A stretch of 64,000 bases of DNA. Origin: Auanema rhodensis. Lineage: Eukaryota; Nematoda; Chromadorea; Rhabditida; Rhabditidae. The stretch spans positions 5,394,001 to 5,458,000 of the forward strand of contig OZ059896.1 in NCBI GenBank assembly GCA_964057225.1, given 5' to 3'. How positions within the stretch are numbered: position 1 is the first letter of the stretch; every line of letters starts with the position of its first letter. The position numbers were made by a program, and so were the translations under genes. Under the pieces are notes generated by a model. The model made no database searches and was not told where the DNA came from. It saw only the letters and a list, made by a program, of their open reading frames with translations. Positions 52,590 to 63,500 of this stretch are shown in pieces.

Positions 52590-55500
52590 ACTTGATTTTA
52601 CCATGACTTGTTATAACTTTCTTTCGTATCATGTTCATGGAATAAATAATATTTTACTCTAGTATATTTTGTACATCTCTTGATAATTTTCTCATTCTTT
52701 TTTGTATTTGTTAAAATTTCTTCCTGTTTTCTTACTGAAAATGCTTCTTGATACTTTTTTTTTGTTTTTAATACTTGATTTTATCATGACTTGATTTTAC
52801 TTTTGTTGAAACCTGTTCATATTTTAAATGTTTACTGATACTCTAGTATACTTTGTACATCTTTCGATAATTTTGTCATTCTTTTTTGTATTTGTTAAAA
52901 TTTCTTCATGTTTTCTTACTGAAAATCCTTCTTGATACTTCTTCTTTGCTTTTAAAACTTGATTTTACCATGACTTGTTATAACTTTTTTTGAAACCTGT
53001 TCATATTTAAAATGTTTACTGATACTCTATAGTACGTTATATATCTCTTGATAATTTTCTCATTCTTATTTGTATTTGTTAAAATTTCTTCATGTTTTCT
53101 TACTGAAAATGCTTCTTGATACTTTTTTTTGTTTTTAAAACTTGATTTTATCATGACTTGATATTACTTTCTTTCGTATCTTGTTCATGTAGTAAATAAT
53201 TATTTACTCTAGTATACTTTGTACATTTCTTGATAATTTTCTCATTCTTCTTTGTATTCTTAAAAATTTCTTCATGTTTTCTTACTGAAAATCCTTCTTG
53301 ATACTTCTTCTTTGCTTTTAAAACTCGATTTTCCCATGAATTGATATTACTTTTTTTGAAACCTGTTCATATTTTAAATGTTTACTGATACTCTATTATA
53401 CGTTATGCATCTCTTGATAATTTTTTCATTCTTCTTTGTATTTGTTAAAATTTCTTCATGTTTTCTTACTGAAAATCCTTCTTGATACTTCTTCTCTGCT
53501 TTTAATACTTCCCCATGAAATGATATTACCTTTTTTGAAACCTGTTCATATTTTAAATGTTTACTGATACTCTATAATATGTTATACATCTCTTGATAAT
53601 TTTCTCATTCTTATTTGTATTTGTTGAAATTTCTTCATGTTATCTTACTGAAAATGCTTCTTGATACTTTTTTTTGTTTTTAATACTTGATTTTACCTTG
53701 ACTTGATATTACTTTCTTTCGTATCATGTTCATGGAATAAATAATAGTTTACTCTAGTATACTTTGTACATCTCTTGATAATTTTCTCATTCTTATTTGT
53801 ATTTGTTGAAATTTCTTCATGTTTTCTTATTGAAAATCCTTCTTGATACTTCTTCTTCGCTTTTAATACTTCCCCATGAAATGATATTACTTTTTTTGAA
53901 ACCTGTTCATATTTTAAATGTTTACTGATACTCTATTATACGTTATGCATCTCTTGATAATTTTTTCATTCTTCTTTGTATTTGTTAAAATTTCTTCATG
54001 TTTTCTTACTGAAAATCCTTCTTGATACTTCTTTCTGCTTTTAATACTTCCCCATGAATTGATATTACTTTTTTTGAAACCTGTTCATATTTCAAATGTT
54101 TACTGATACTCTATAATATGTTATGCATCTTTCGATAATTTTCTCATTCTTTTTTGTATTTGTTAAAATTTCTTCATGTTTTCTTACTGAAAATCCTTCT
54201 TGATACTTCTTCTTTTCTTTTAAAACTTGATTTTACCATGACTTGTTATAACTTTTTTTGAAACCTGTTCATATTTAAAATGTTTACTGATACTCTATAG
54301 TACGTTATATATCTCTTGATAATTTTCTCATTCTTATTTGTATTTGTTGAAATATCTTCATGTTTTCTTATTGAAAATCCTTCTTGATACTTCTTCTTTG
54401 CTTTCAAAACTTGATTTTACCATGATTTGTTATAACTTTTTTTGAAACCTGTTCATATTTTAAATGTTTACTGATACTCTATAATACGTTATGCATCTCT
54501 TGATAATTTTTTCATTCTTCTTTGTATTTGTTAAAAATTTCTTCATGTTTTCTTACTGAAAATCCTTCTTGATACTTCTTCTCTGCTTTTAATACTTCCC
54601 CATGAATTGATATTACTTTTTTTGAAACCTGTTCATATTTCAAATGTTTACTGATACTCTATAATATGTTATGCATCTTTCGATAATTTTCTCATTCTTT
54701 TTTGTATTTGTTAAAATTTCTTCATGTTTTCTTACTGAAAATCCTTCTTGATACTTCTTCTTTTCTTTTAAAACTTGATTTTACCATGACTTGTTATAAC
54801 TTTTTTTGAAACCTGTTCATATTTAAAATGTTTACTGATACTCTATAGTACGTTATATATCTCTTGATAATTTTCTCATTCTTATTTGTATTTGTTGAAA
54901 TATCTTCATGTTTTCTTATTGAAAATCCTTCTTGATACTTCTTCTTTGCTTTTAAAACTTGATTTTACCATGACTTGTTATAACTTTCTTTCGTATCATG
55001 TTCATGGAATAAATAATATTTTACTCTAGTATATTTTGTACATCTCTTGATAATTTTCTCATTCTTTTTTGTATTTGTTAAAATTTCTTCCTGTTTTCTT
55101 ACTGAAAATGCTTCTTGATACTTTTTTTTTGTTTTTAATACTTGATTTTATCATGACTTGATTTTACTTTTGTTGAAACCTGTTCATATTTTAAATGTTT
55201 ACTGATACTCTAGTATACTTTGTACATCTTTCGATAATTTTGTCATTCTTTTTTGTATTTGTTAAAATTTCTTCATGTTTTCTTACTGAAAATCCTTCTT
55301 GATACTTCTTCTTTGCTTTTAAAACTTGATTTTACCATGACTTGTTATAACTTTTTTTGAAACCTGTTCATATTTAAAATGTTTACTGATACTCTATAGT
55401 ACGTTATATATCTCTTGATAATTTTCTCATTCTTATTTGTATTTGTTAAAATTTCTTCATGTTTTCTTACTGAAAATGCTTCTTGATACTTTTTTTTGTT

Positions 55501-55737
55501 TTTAAAACTTGATTTTATCATGACTTGATATTACTTTCTTTCGTATCTTGTTCATGTAGTAAATAATTATTTACTCTAGTATACTTTGTACATTTCTTGA
55601 TAATTTTCTCATTCTTCTTTGTATTCTTAAAAATTTCTTCATGTTTTCTTACTGAAAATCCTTCTTGATACTTCTTCTTTGCTTTTAAAACTCGATTTTC
55701 CCATGAATTGATATTACTTTTTTTGAAACCTGTTCAT
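52590..55737 (-). repeat. Satellite B large direct duplication, offset 2367 bp
   Basis: The succession TAATATTTTACTCTAG, TTCTTCCTGTTTTC, TTTTGTCATTC, TATCTTGTTCATGTAG and AAACTCGATTTTCCC is found at about 52590-53370 and again at about 54956-55737. AAACTCGATTTTCCC lies at 53321 and 55688, an offset of 2367 bp or about 13 units. A partial third copy begins near 57710. Confidence 0.8.
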
Positions 55738-57990
55738 ATTTTAAATGTTTACTGATACTCTATAATACGTTATACATTTCTTGATAATTTTCTCATTCTT
55801 CTTTGTATTTGTTAAAATTTCTTCATGTTTTCTTATTGAAAATCCTTCTTGATACTTCTTCTTTGTTTTTAATACTTGATTTTATCATGACTTGATATTA
55901 CTTTCTTTCGTATCTTGTTCATGTAGTAAATAATTATTTACTCTAGTATACTTTGTACATTTCTTGATAATTTTCTCATTCTTATTTGTATTTGTTAAAA
56001 TTTCTTCATGTTTTCTTACTGAAAATGCTTCTTGATACTTTTTTTTTGTTTTTAATACTTGATTTTACCATGACTTGTTATAACTTTCTTTCGTATCCTG
56101 TTCATGGAATAAATAATAGTTTACTCTAGTATACTTTGTACATTTCTTGATAATTTTCTCATTCTTATTTGTATTTGTTAAAATTTCTTCATGTTTTCTT
56201 ACTGAAAATCCTTCTTGATACTTCTTCTTTGCTTTTAAAACTTGATTTTACCATGACTTGTTATAACTTTTTTTGAAACCTGTTCATATTTAAAATGTTT
56301 ACTGATACTCTATAGTACGTTATATATCTCTTGATAATTTTCTCATTCTTATTTGTATTTGTTAAAATTTCTTCATGTTTTCTTACTGAAAATGCTTCTT
56401 GATACTTTTTTTTGTTTTTAATACTTGATTTTACCATGACTTGTTATAACTTTCTTTCGTATCCTGTTCATGGAATAAATAATAGTTTACTCTTGTATAC
56501 TTTGTACATCTCCTGATAATTTTCTCATTCTTCTTTGTATTCTTGAAAATTTCTTCATGTTTTCTTACTGAAAATCCTTCTTGATACTTCTTCTTTGCTT
56601 TTAAAACTCGATTTTCGCATGAATTGATATTACTTTTTTTGAAACCTGTTCATATTTTAAATGTTTACTGATACTCTATAATACGTTATACATTTCTTGA
56701 TAATTTTCTCATTCTTCTTTGTATTTGTTAAAATTTCTTCATGTTTTCTTATTGAAAATCCTTCTTGATACTTCTTCTTTGCTTTTAATACTTCCCCATG
56801 AAATGATATTACTTTTTTTGAAACCTGTTCATATTTTAAATGTTTACTGATACTCTATAATATGTTATGCATCTTTCGATAATTTTCTCATTCTTTTTTG
56901 TATTTGTTAAAATTTCTTCATGTTTTCTTACTGAAAATCCTTCTTGATACTTCTTCTTTGCTTTTAAAACTTGATTTTACCATGACTTGTTATAACTTTT
57001 TTTGAAACCTGTTCATATTTAAAATGTTTACTGATACTCTATAATACGTTATGCATCTCTTGATAATTTTTTCATTCTTCTTTGTATTTGTTAAAATTTC
57101 TTCATGTTTTCTTACTGAAAATCCTTCTTGATACTTTTTTTTTGTTTTTAATACTTGATTTTATCATGACTTGATATTACTTTTGTTGAAACCTGTTCAT
57201 ATTTTAAATGTTTACTGATACTCTAGTATAATTTGTACATCTTTCGATAATTTTCTCATTCTTCTTTGTATTTGTTAAAATTTCTTCATGTTTTCTTGCT
57301 GAAAATCCTTCTTGATACTTCTTCTTTGCTTTTAAAACTTGATTTTACCATGACTTGTTATAACTTTTTTTGAAACCTGTTCATATTCCAAATGTTTACT
57401 GATACTCTATAATATGTTATGCATCTTTCGATAATTTTCTCATTCTTTTTTGTATTTGTTAAAATTTCTTCATGTTTTCTTACTGAAAATCCTTCTTGAT
57501 ACTTCTTCTTTGCTTTTAAAACTTGATTTTACCATGACTTGTTATAACTTTTTTTGAAACCTGTTCATATTCCAAATGTTTACTGATACTCTATAATATG
57601 TTATGCATCTTTCGATAATTTTCTCATTCTTTTTTGTATTTGTTAAAATTTCTTCATGTTTTCCTACTGAAGATGCTTCTTGATACTTTTTTTTGTTTTT
57701 AATACTTGATTTTACCATGACTTGTTATAACTTTCTTTCGTATCATGTTCATGGAATAAATAATATTTTACTCTAGTATATTTTGTACATCTCTTGATAA
57801 TTTTCTCATTCTTTTTTGTATTTGTTAAAATTTCTTCCTGTTTTCTTACTGAAAATGCTTCTTGATACTTTTTTTTTGTTTTTAATACTTGATTTTATCA
57901 TGACTTGATTTTACTTTTGTTGAAACCTGTTCATATTTTAAATGTTTACTGATACTCTAGTATACTTTGTACATCTTTCGATAATTTTGT

Positions 57991-58630
57991 CATTCTGTTT
58001 TGTATTTGTTAAAATTTCTTCATGTTTTCTTACTGAAAATGCTTCTTGATACTTTTTTTTTGTTTTAATACTTGATTTTATCATGACTTGATTTTACTTT
58101 TGTTGAAACCTGTTCATATTTTAAATGTTTACTGATACTCTAGTATACTTTGTACATCTTTCGCTAATTTTCTCATTCTTCTTTGTATTTGTTAAAATTT
58201 CTTCATGTTTTCTTACTGAAAATCCTTCTTGATACTTCTTCTTTGCTTTTAAAACTTGATTTTACCATGACTTGTTATAACTTTTTTTGAAACCTGTTCA
58301 TATTTAAAATGTTTACTGATACTCTATAGTACGTTATGCATCTCTTGATAATTTTTTCATTCTTCTTTGTATTTGTTAAAATTTCTTCCTGTTTTCTTAC
58401 TGAAAATGCTTCTTGATACTTTTTTTTTGTTTTTAATACTTGATTTTATCATGACTTGATTTTACTTTTGTTGAAACCTGTTCATATTTTAAATGTTTAC
58501 TGATACTCTAGTATACTTTGTACATCTTTCGATAATTTTGTCATTCTGTTTTGTATTTGTTAAAATTTCTTCATGTTTTCTTACTGAAAATGCTTCTTGA
58601 TACTTTTTTTTTGTTTTAATACTTGATTTT
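57991..58630 (-). repeat. Satellite B three-unit duplication, offset 551 bp
   Basis: CATTCTGTTTTGTATTTG occurs only at 57991 and 58542. In both places it is followed by the shortened TTTTTTTTGTTTTAATACTTG and then by TTTCGCTAATTTTC. The private variants show duplication of a block of three units. Confidence 0.75.
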
Positions 58631-60000
58631 ATCATGACTTGATTTTACTTTTGTTGAAACCTGTTCATATTTTAAATGTTTACTGATACTCTAGTATACT
58701 TTGTACATCTTTCGCTAATTTTCTCATTCTTCTTTGTATTTGTTAAAATTTCTTCATGTTTTCTTACTGAAAATCCTTCTTGATACTTCTTCTTTGCTTT
58801 TAAAACTTGATTTTACCATGACTTGTTATAACTTTTTTTGAAACCTGTTCATATTTAAAATGTTTACTGATACTCTATAGTACGTTATATATCTCTTGAT
58901 AATTTTCTCATTCTTATTTGTATTTGTTGAAATTTCTTCATGTTTTCTTATTGAAAATCCTTCTTGTTACTTCTTCTTTGCTTTTAATACTTCCCCATGA
59001 AATGATATTACCTTTTTTGAAACCTGTTCATATTTTAAATGTTTACTGATACTCTATAATATGTTATACATCTCTTGATAATTTTCTCATTCTTATTTGT
59101 ATTTGTTGAAATTTCTTCATGTTATCTTACTGAAAATGCTTCTTGATACTTTTTTTTGTTTTTAATACTTGATTTTACCTTGACTTGATATTACTTTCTT
59201 TCGTATCATGTTCATGGAATAAATAATAGTTTACTCTAGTATACTTTGTACATCTCTTGATAATTTTCTCATTCTTATTTGTATTTGTTGAAATTTCTTC
59301 ATGTTTTCTTATTGAAAATCCTTCTTGATACTTCTTCTTCGCTTTTAATACTTCCCCATGAAATGATATTACTTTTTTTGAAACCTGTTCATATTTTAAA
59401 TGTTTACTGATACTCTATTATACGTTATGCATCTCTTGATAATTTTTTCATTCTTCTTTGTATTTGTTAAAATTTCTTCATGTTTTCTTACTGAAAATCC
59501 TTCTTGATACTTCTTCTCTGCTTTTAATACTTTCCCATGAATTGATATTACTTTTTTTGAAACCTGTTCATATTTTAAATGTTTACTGATACTCTATAAT
59601 ACGTTATGCATCTCTTGATAATTTTCTCATTCTTATTTGTATTTGTTAAAATGTGAAAAAAAATGTGAAGAATTTTCAAGAAATATAAATAAGATCAAAC
59701 AATTATCAGGAGATGTATAGAGTATACTAGAGTAAATAAACCACGCCCACATTCCTAACGTCAATGAAAGCCGAACTGTACAAATGCTAATATATTAACT
59801 AGTTAGCTAAATCTCTCAATATATACATTATATTTATATATATAAGTATAAATATGAAAAAAAAAAGAGAAAAAATAAAAATTAAAAAAAATACAACACT
59901 AAGAATATTCAAATTTTCAAAATAGCATAAGCAAGCAATGAAAATCTAAACAATCATATCATTTTAAAAAAAAGAAAGAGCGGTTGTAGTCAGCATCATT

Positions 60001-60022
60001 ACTTCAACTTCTAATCAACAAC
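60001..60022 (+). repeat. Inverted repeat, inner copy (cassette 3)
   Basis: The 22-bp element beginning ACTTCAACTTCTAATC; its exact reverse complement is at 60568-60589, and the pair brackets 589 bp. Flanks are CATCATT on the outside and AAGCACATAG on the inside. Confidence 0.75.
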
Positions 60023-60065
60023 AAGCACATAGCACAGATAAGTCAATCACTATTTTATTATTCAA

Positions 60066-60110
60066 TCATATAAATTCAAGACCTTTTCCTCCTTTACCAC
60101 GTTCAGACAT
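60066..60110 (-). pseudogene. H4: Histone H4 5' fragment (cassette 3)
   Basis: Read on the minus strand from the ATG at 60110: MSERGKGGKGLEFI and stop, identical in protein to the cassette 1 copy. The first 11 residues are those of histone H4, except Glu for Gly at residue 3. The histone fold is entirely missing. It is preceded by an intact TATATAA box and the same leader as the other copies. Transcription from this promoter would run leftward into the satellite B core, toward the promoter of cassette 1. It is a broken gene; only the regulatory part could still act. Confidence 0.85.
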
Positions 60111-60152
60111 GCTGATCAAGCTGTGTGTTGAATAGTAACCCTAGCATCTCCG

Positions 60153-60218
60153 TTATATACTAGTGCTGTAGAGGTCACCGCGCAAAAACCCATTGTAATC
60201 GCCACCAAGCATATTGGC
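60153..60218 (-). promoter_or_regulatory. H4-type core promoter (cassette 3)
   Basis: Minus strand: CCAAT within GCGCCAATATGCTTGG at about 60214-60218, then TATATAA at 60153-60159, then the H4 start at 60110. Layout and spacing are as in cassette 1, and the TATA box is intact. It points left, into satellite B. Confidence 0.7.
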
Positions 60219-60222
60219 GCTT

Positions 60223-60546
60223 AATTTTGCCGCTCAATTCTAGAAATGTATATTTAAATTTTATATAAACGATAAGAATAACATAAACAACTGTTTATTT
60301 GCGAACAAACGTGGAATAGAAACATGTGAGGCATTAGATATGATCACTGTTGTTGTTATCAACATGAAAGCATAATTAATGAAATTCATAAAAAAAAATA
60401 GAGATGGATATGGAGTATCAAAGATAGGGATTCTCCTTTACATAAGAGCGAAACATATCATATCAATTATCATTACATAGCAAAAAAAGACAAGACAGAC
60501 ACAGTATTATATTATAAATCATTATGAATACATCAAATTTAAATGT
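60223..60546. other. AT-rich histone spacer, no gene seen
   Basis: Mirror copy of the spacer in cassette 1, between promoter and stem-loop. It is non-coding by inspection. The TTG-initiated frame reading leftward from satellite A into it is an artefact of the junction. Confidence 0.7.
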
Positions 60547-60562
60547 GGCCCTAAAGAGGGCC
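60547..60562 (-). terminator. Histone mRNA 3' stem-loop (cassette 3)
   Basis: On the minus strand the sequence is GGCCCTCTTTAGGGCC with CCAAC before and ACA after, identical to cassette 1. Perfect conservation of both stem arms between the two copies fits a recent common origin and does not by itself prove selection. Transcripts of the right satellite A array made in monomer-forward sense would pass through it. Confidence 0.8.
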
Positions 60563-60567
60563 GTTGG

Positions 60568-60589
60568 GTTGTTGATTAGAAGTTGAAGT
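60568..60589 (-). repeat. Inverted repeat, outer copy (cassette 3)
   Basis: A 22-bp element adjoining satellite A at 60590 (AAATCTGATAACACAG follows). This is the exact mirror of the junction at 44975/44976, so both satellite borders have the same breakpoint. Confidence 0.8.
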
Positions 60590-63500
60590 AAATCTGATAA
60601 CACAGATTGACGCAGCTTAAAAATCCGCATCGAATGCACTATACTACATGGAGAAACGCTCAATACAAAAATTAGTTATGATCGTTTGAAAAATGATGCA
60701 TTAGTGTATGTTGAGTTTCCATGTACAATCAACATTGCTTCCAAAAACATTTTGACAAAAAGTTTCCCGAAAAATTTCAAAATAATTTCACAAAAAGTAG
60801 ATGTTTTTAGATTCCTTTTTTCAAGATAAAAACGATGGACATTGTTATTCAACAAAAAAATTAATTCTTCACGGTGAAAATCGAGGATATAAGTGTGAAC
60901 CTATATCAGTTGATATCTCGGTGCATTTTTAAGCTAGCGCAAATCTGATAACACAGATCGACGCAGCTTAAAAATCCGCATCGAATGCACTATACTACAT
61001 GGAGAAACGCTCAATACAAAAATTAGTTATGATCGTTTGAAAAATGATGCATTAGTGTATGTTGAGTTTCCATGTACACTCAACATTGCTTCCAAAAACA
61101 TTTTGACAAAAAGTTTCCCGAAAAATTTCAAAATAATTTCACAAAAAGTAGATGTTTTTAGATTCCTTTTTTTAAGACAAAGACGATGGACATTGTTATT
61201 CAACGAAAAAATTAATTCTTCAGGGTGAAAATCGAGGATATAAGTGTGAACTTATATCAGTTGATATCTCGGTGCATTTTTAAGCTAGCGCAAATCTGAT
61301 AACACAGATCGACGCAGCTTAAAAATCCGCATCGAATGCACTATACTACATTAAGAAAAGCTTAATACAAAAATTAGTTATGATCGTTTGAAAAATGATG
61401 CATTAGTGTATGTTGAGTTTCCATGTACACTCAACATTGCTTCCAAAAACATTTTGACAAAAAGTTTCCCGAAAAATTTCAAAATAATTTCACAAAAAGT
61501 AGATGTTTTTAGATTCCTTTTTTCAAGACAAAGACGATGGACATTGTTATTCAACAAAAAAATTAATTCTTCACGGTGAAAATCGAGGATATAAGTGTGA
61601 ACTTATATCAGTTGATATCTCGGTGCATTTTTAAGCTAGCGCAAATCTGATAACACAGATCGACGCAGCTTAAAAATCCGCATCGAATGCACTATACTAC
61701 ATTAAGAAAAGCTTAATACAAAAATTAGTTATGATCGTTTGAAAAATGATGCATTAGTGTATGTTGAGTTTCCATGTACAATCAACATTGCTTCCAAAAA
61801 CATTTTGACAAAAAGTTTCCCGAAAAATTTCAAAATAATTTCACAAAAAGTAGATGTTTTTAGATTCCTTTTTTCAAGACAAAGACGATGGACATTGTTA
61901 TTCAACAAAAAAATTAATTCTTCACGGTGAAAATCGAGGATATAAGTGTGAACCTATATCAGTTGATATCTCGGTGCATTTTCAAGCTAGCGCAAATCTG
62001 ATAACACAGATCGACGCAGCTTAAAAATCCGCATCGAATGCACTATACTACATTAAGAAAAGCTTAATACAAAAATTAGTTATGATCGTTTGAAAAATGA
62101 TGCATTAGTGTATGTTGAGTTTCCATGTACACTCAACATTGCTTCCAAAAACATTTTGACAAAAATTTTCCCGAAAAATTTCAAAATAATTTCACAAAAA
62201 GTAGATGTTTTTAGATTCCTTTTTTCAAGACAAAGACGATGGACATTGTTATTCAACAAAAAATTAATTCTTCAGGGTGAAAATCGAGGATATAAGTGTG
62301 AACTTATATCAGTTGATATCTCGGTGCATTTTTAAGCTAGCGCAAATCTGATAACACAGATCGACGCAGCTTAAAAATCCGCATCGAATGCACTATACTA
62401 CATTAAGAAAAGCTTAATACAAAAATTAGTTATGATCGTTTGAAAAATGATGCATTAGTGTATGTTGAGTTTCCATGTACACTCAACATTGCTTCCAAAA
62501 ACATTTTGACAAAAATTTTCCCGAAAAATTTCAAAATAATTTCACAGAAAGTAGATGTTTTTAGATTCCTTTTTTCAAGACAAAGACGATGGACATTGTT
62601 ATTCAACAAAAAAATTAATTCTTCACGGTGAAAATCGAGGATATAAGTGTGAACCTATATCAGTTGATATCTCGGTGCATTTTCAAGCTAGCGCAAATCT
62701 GATAACACAGATCGACGCAGCTTAAAAATCCGCATCGAATGCACTATACTACATTAAGAAAAGCTTAATACAAAAATTAGTTATGATCGTTTGAAAAATG
62801 ATGCATTAGTGTATGTTGAGTTTCCATGTACACTCAACATTGCTTCCAAAAACATTTTGACAAAAATTTTCCCGAAAAATTTCAAAATAATTTCACAAAA
62901 AGTAGATGTTTTTAGATTCCTTTTTTCAAGACAAAGACGATGGACATTGTTATTCAACAAAAAAATTAATTCTTCACGGTGAAAATCGAGGATATAAGTG
63001 TGAACCTATATCAGTTGATATCTCGGTGCATTTTCAAGCTAGCGCAAATCTGATAACACAGATCGACGCAGCTTAAAAATCCGCATCGAATGCACTATAC
63101 TACATTAAGAAAAGCTTAATACAAAAATTAGTTATGATCGTTTGAAAAATGATGCATTAGTGTATGTTGAGTTTCCATGTACACTCAACATTGCTTCCAA
63201 AAACATTTTGACAAAAATTTTCCCGAAAAATTTCAAAATAATTTCACAAAAAGTAGATGTTTTTAGATTCCTTTTTTCAAGACAAAGACGATGGACATTG
63301 TTATTCAACAAAAAAATTAATTCTTCAGGGTGAAAATCGAGGATATAAGTGTGAACTTATATCAGTTGATATCTCGGTGCATTTTTAAGCTAGCGCAAAT
63401 CTGATAACACAGATCGACGCAGCTTAAAAATCCACATCGAATGCACTATACTACATTGGGAAACACTCAATACAAAAATTAGTTATGATCGTTTGAAAAA

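Larger units (their letters stand above)
50722..59118 (-). repeat. Satellite B higher-order block marked by ATGTTATCTTACTG
   Basis: The rare variant CATGTTATCTTACTG occurs at 50722, 53636 and 59118. Each is followed by the same succession: ACTTGATTTTACCTTGAC, CTTTCGTATCATG, then a CTTCTTCGC unit with the CCCCATGAAATG linker. A block of at least three to four units has therefore been copied within the array. Spacings are 2914 and 5482 bp, close to 16 and 30 units. Confidence 0.8.
50378..59651 (-). repeat. Satellite B, main T-rich array
   Basis: About 51 units of 179-184 bp in one orientation. Each holds CTTCTTGATACTTCTTC or CTTCTTGATACTTTTTTT, then a variable linker, then CATCT(C/T)T(T/C)GATAATTTT and CATTCTT. 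Three linker types occur: AACTTGATTTTACCATGACT with GAAACCTGTTCATATTTAAA; AATACTTCCCCATGAAATG; and CTTTCGTATCATGTTCATGG with AATAAATAATA. Their order forms larger blocks repeated along the array (see separate entries). The symmetry axis of the whole core, near 52783, lies in this array, but the array does not change orientation there. I saw no gene in it. Confidence 0.92.
59652..60589 (-). other. Histone-derived cassette, copy 3 (full length, inverted)
   Basis: Reverse-complement counterpart of cassette 1, with the same parts in mirror order: a partial satellite B unit at 59652-59740, AT-rich tail, inverted repeat (60001-60022), H4 fragment (start 60110), promoter, spacer, stem-loop (60547-60562) and outer inverted repeat (60568-60589), then satellite A from 60590. 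Distances from the outer edge to the H4 start agree within one base between the two cassettes. A few substitutions separate them, so this is not an exact copy, and several sites match cassette 2 instead of cassette 1. Confidence 0.88.
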
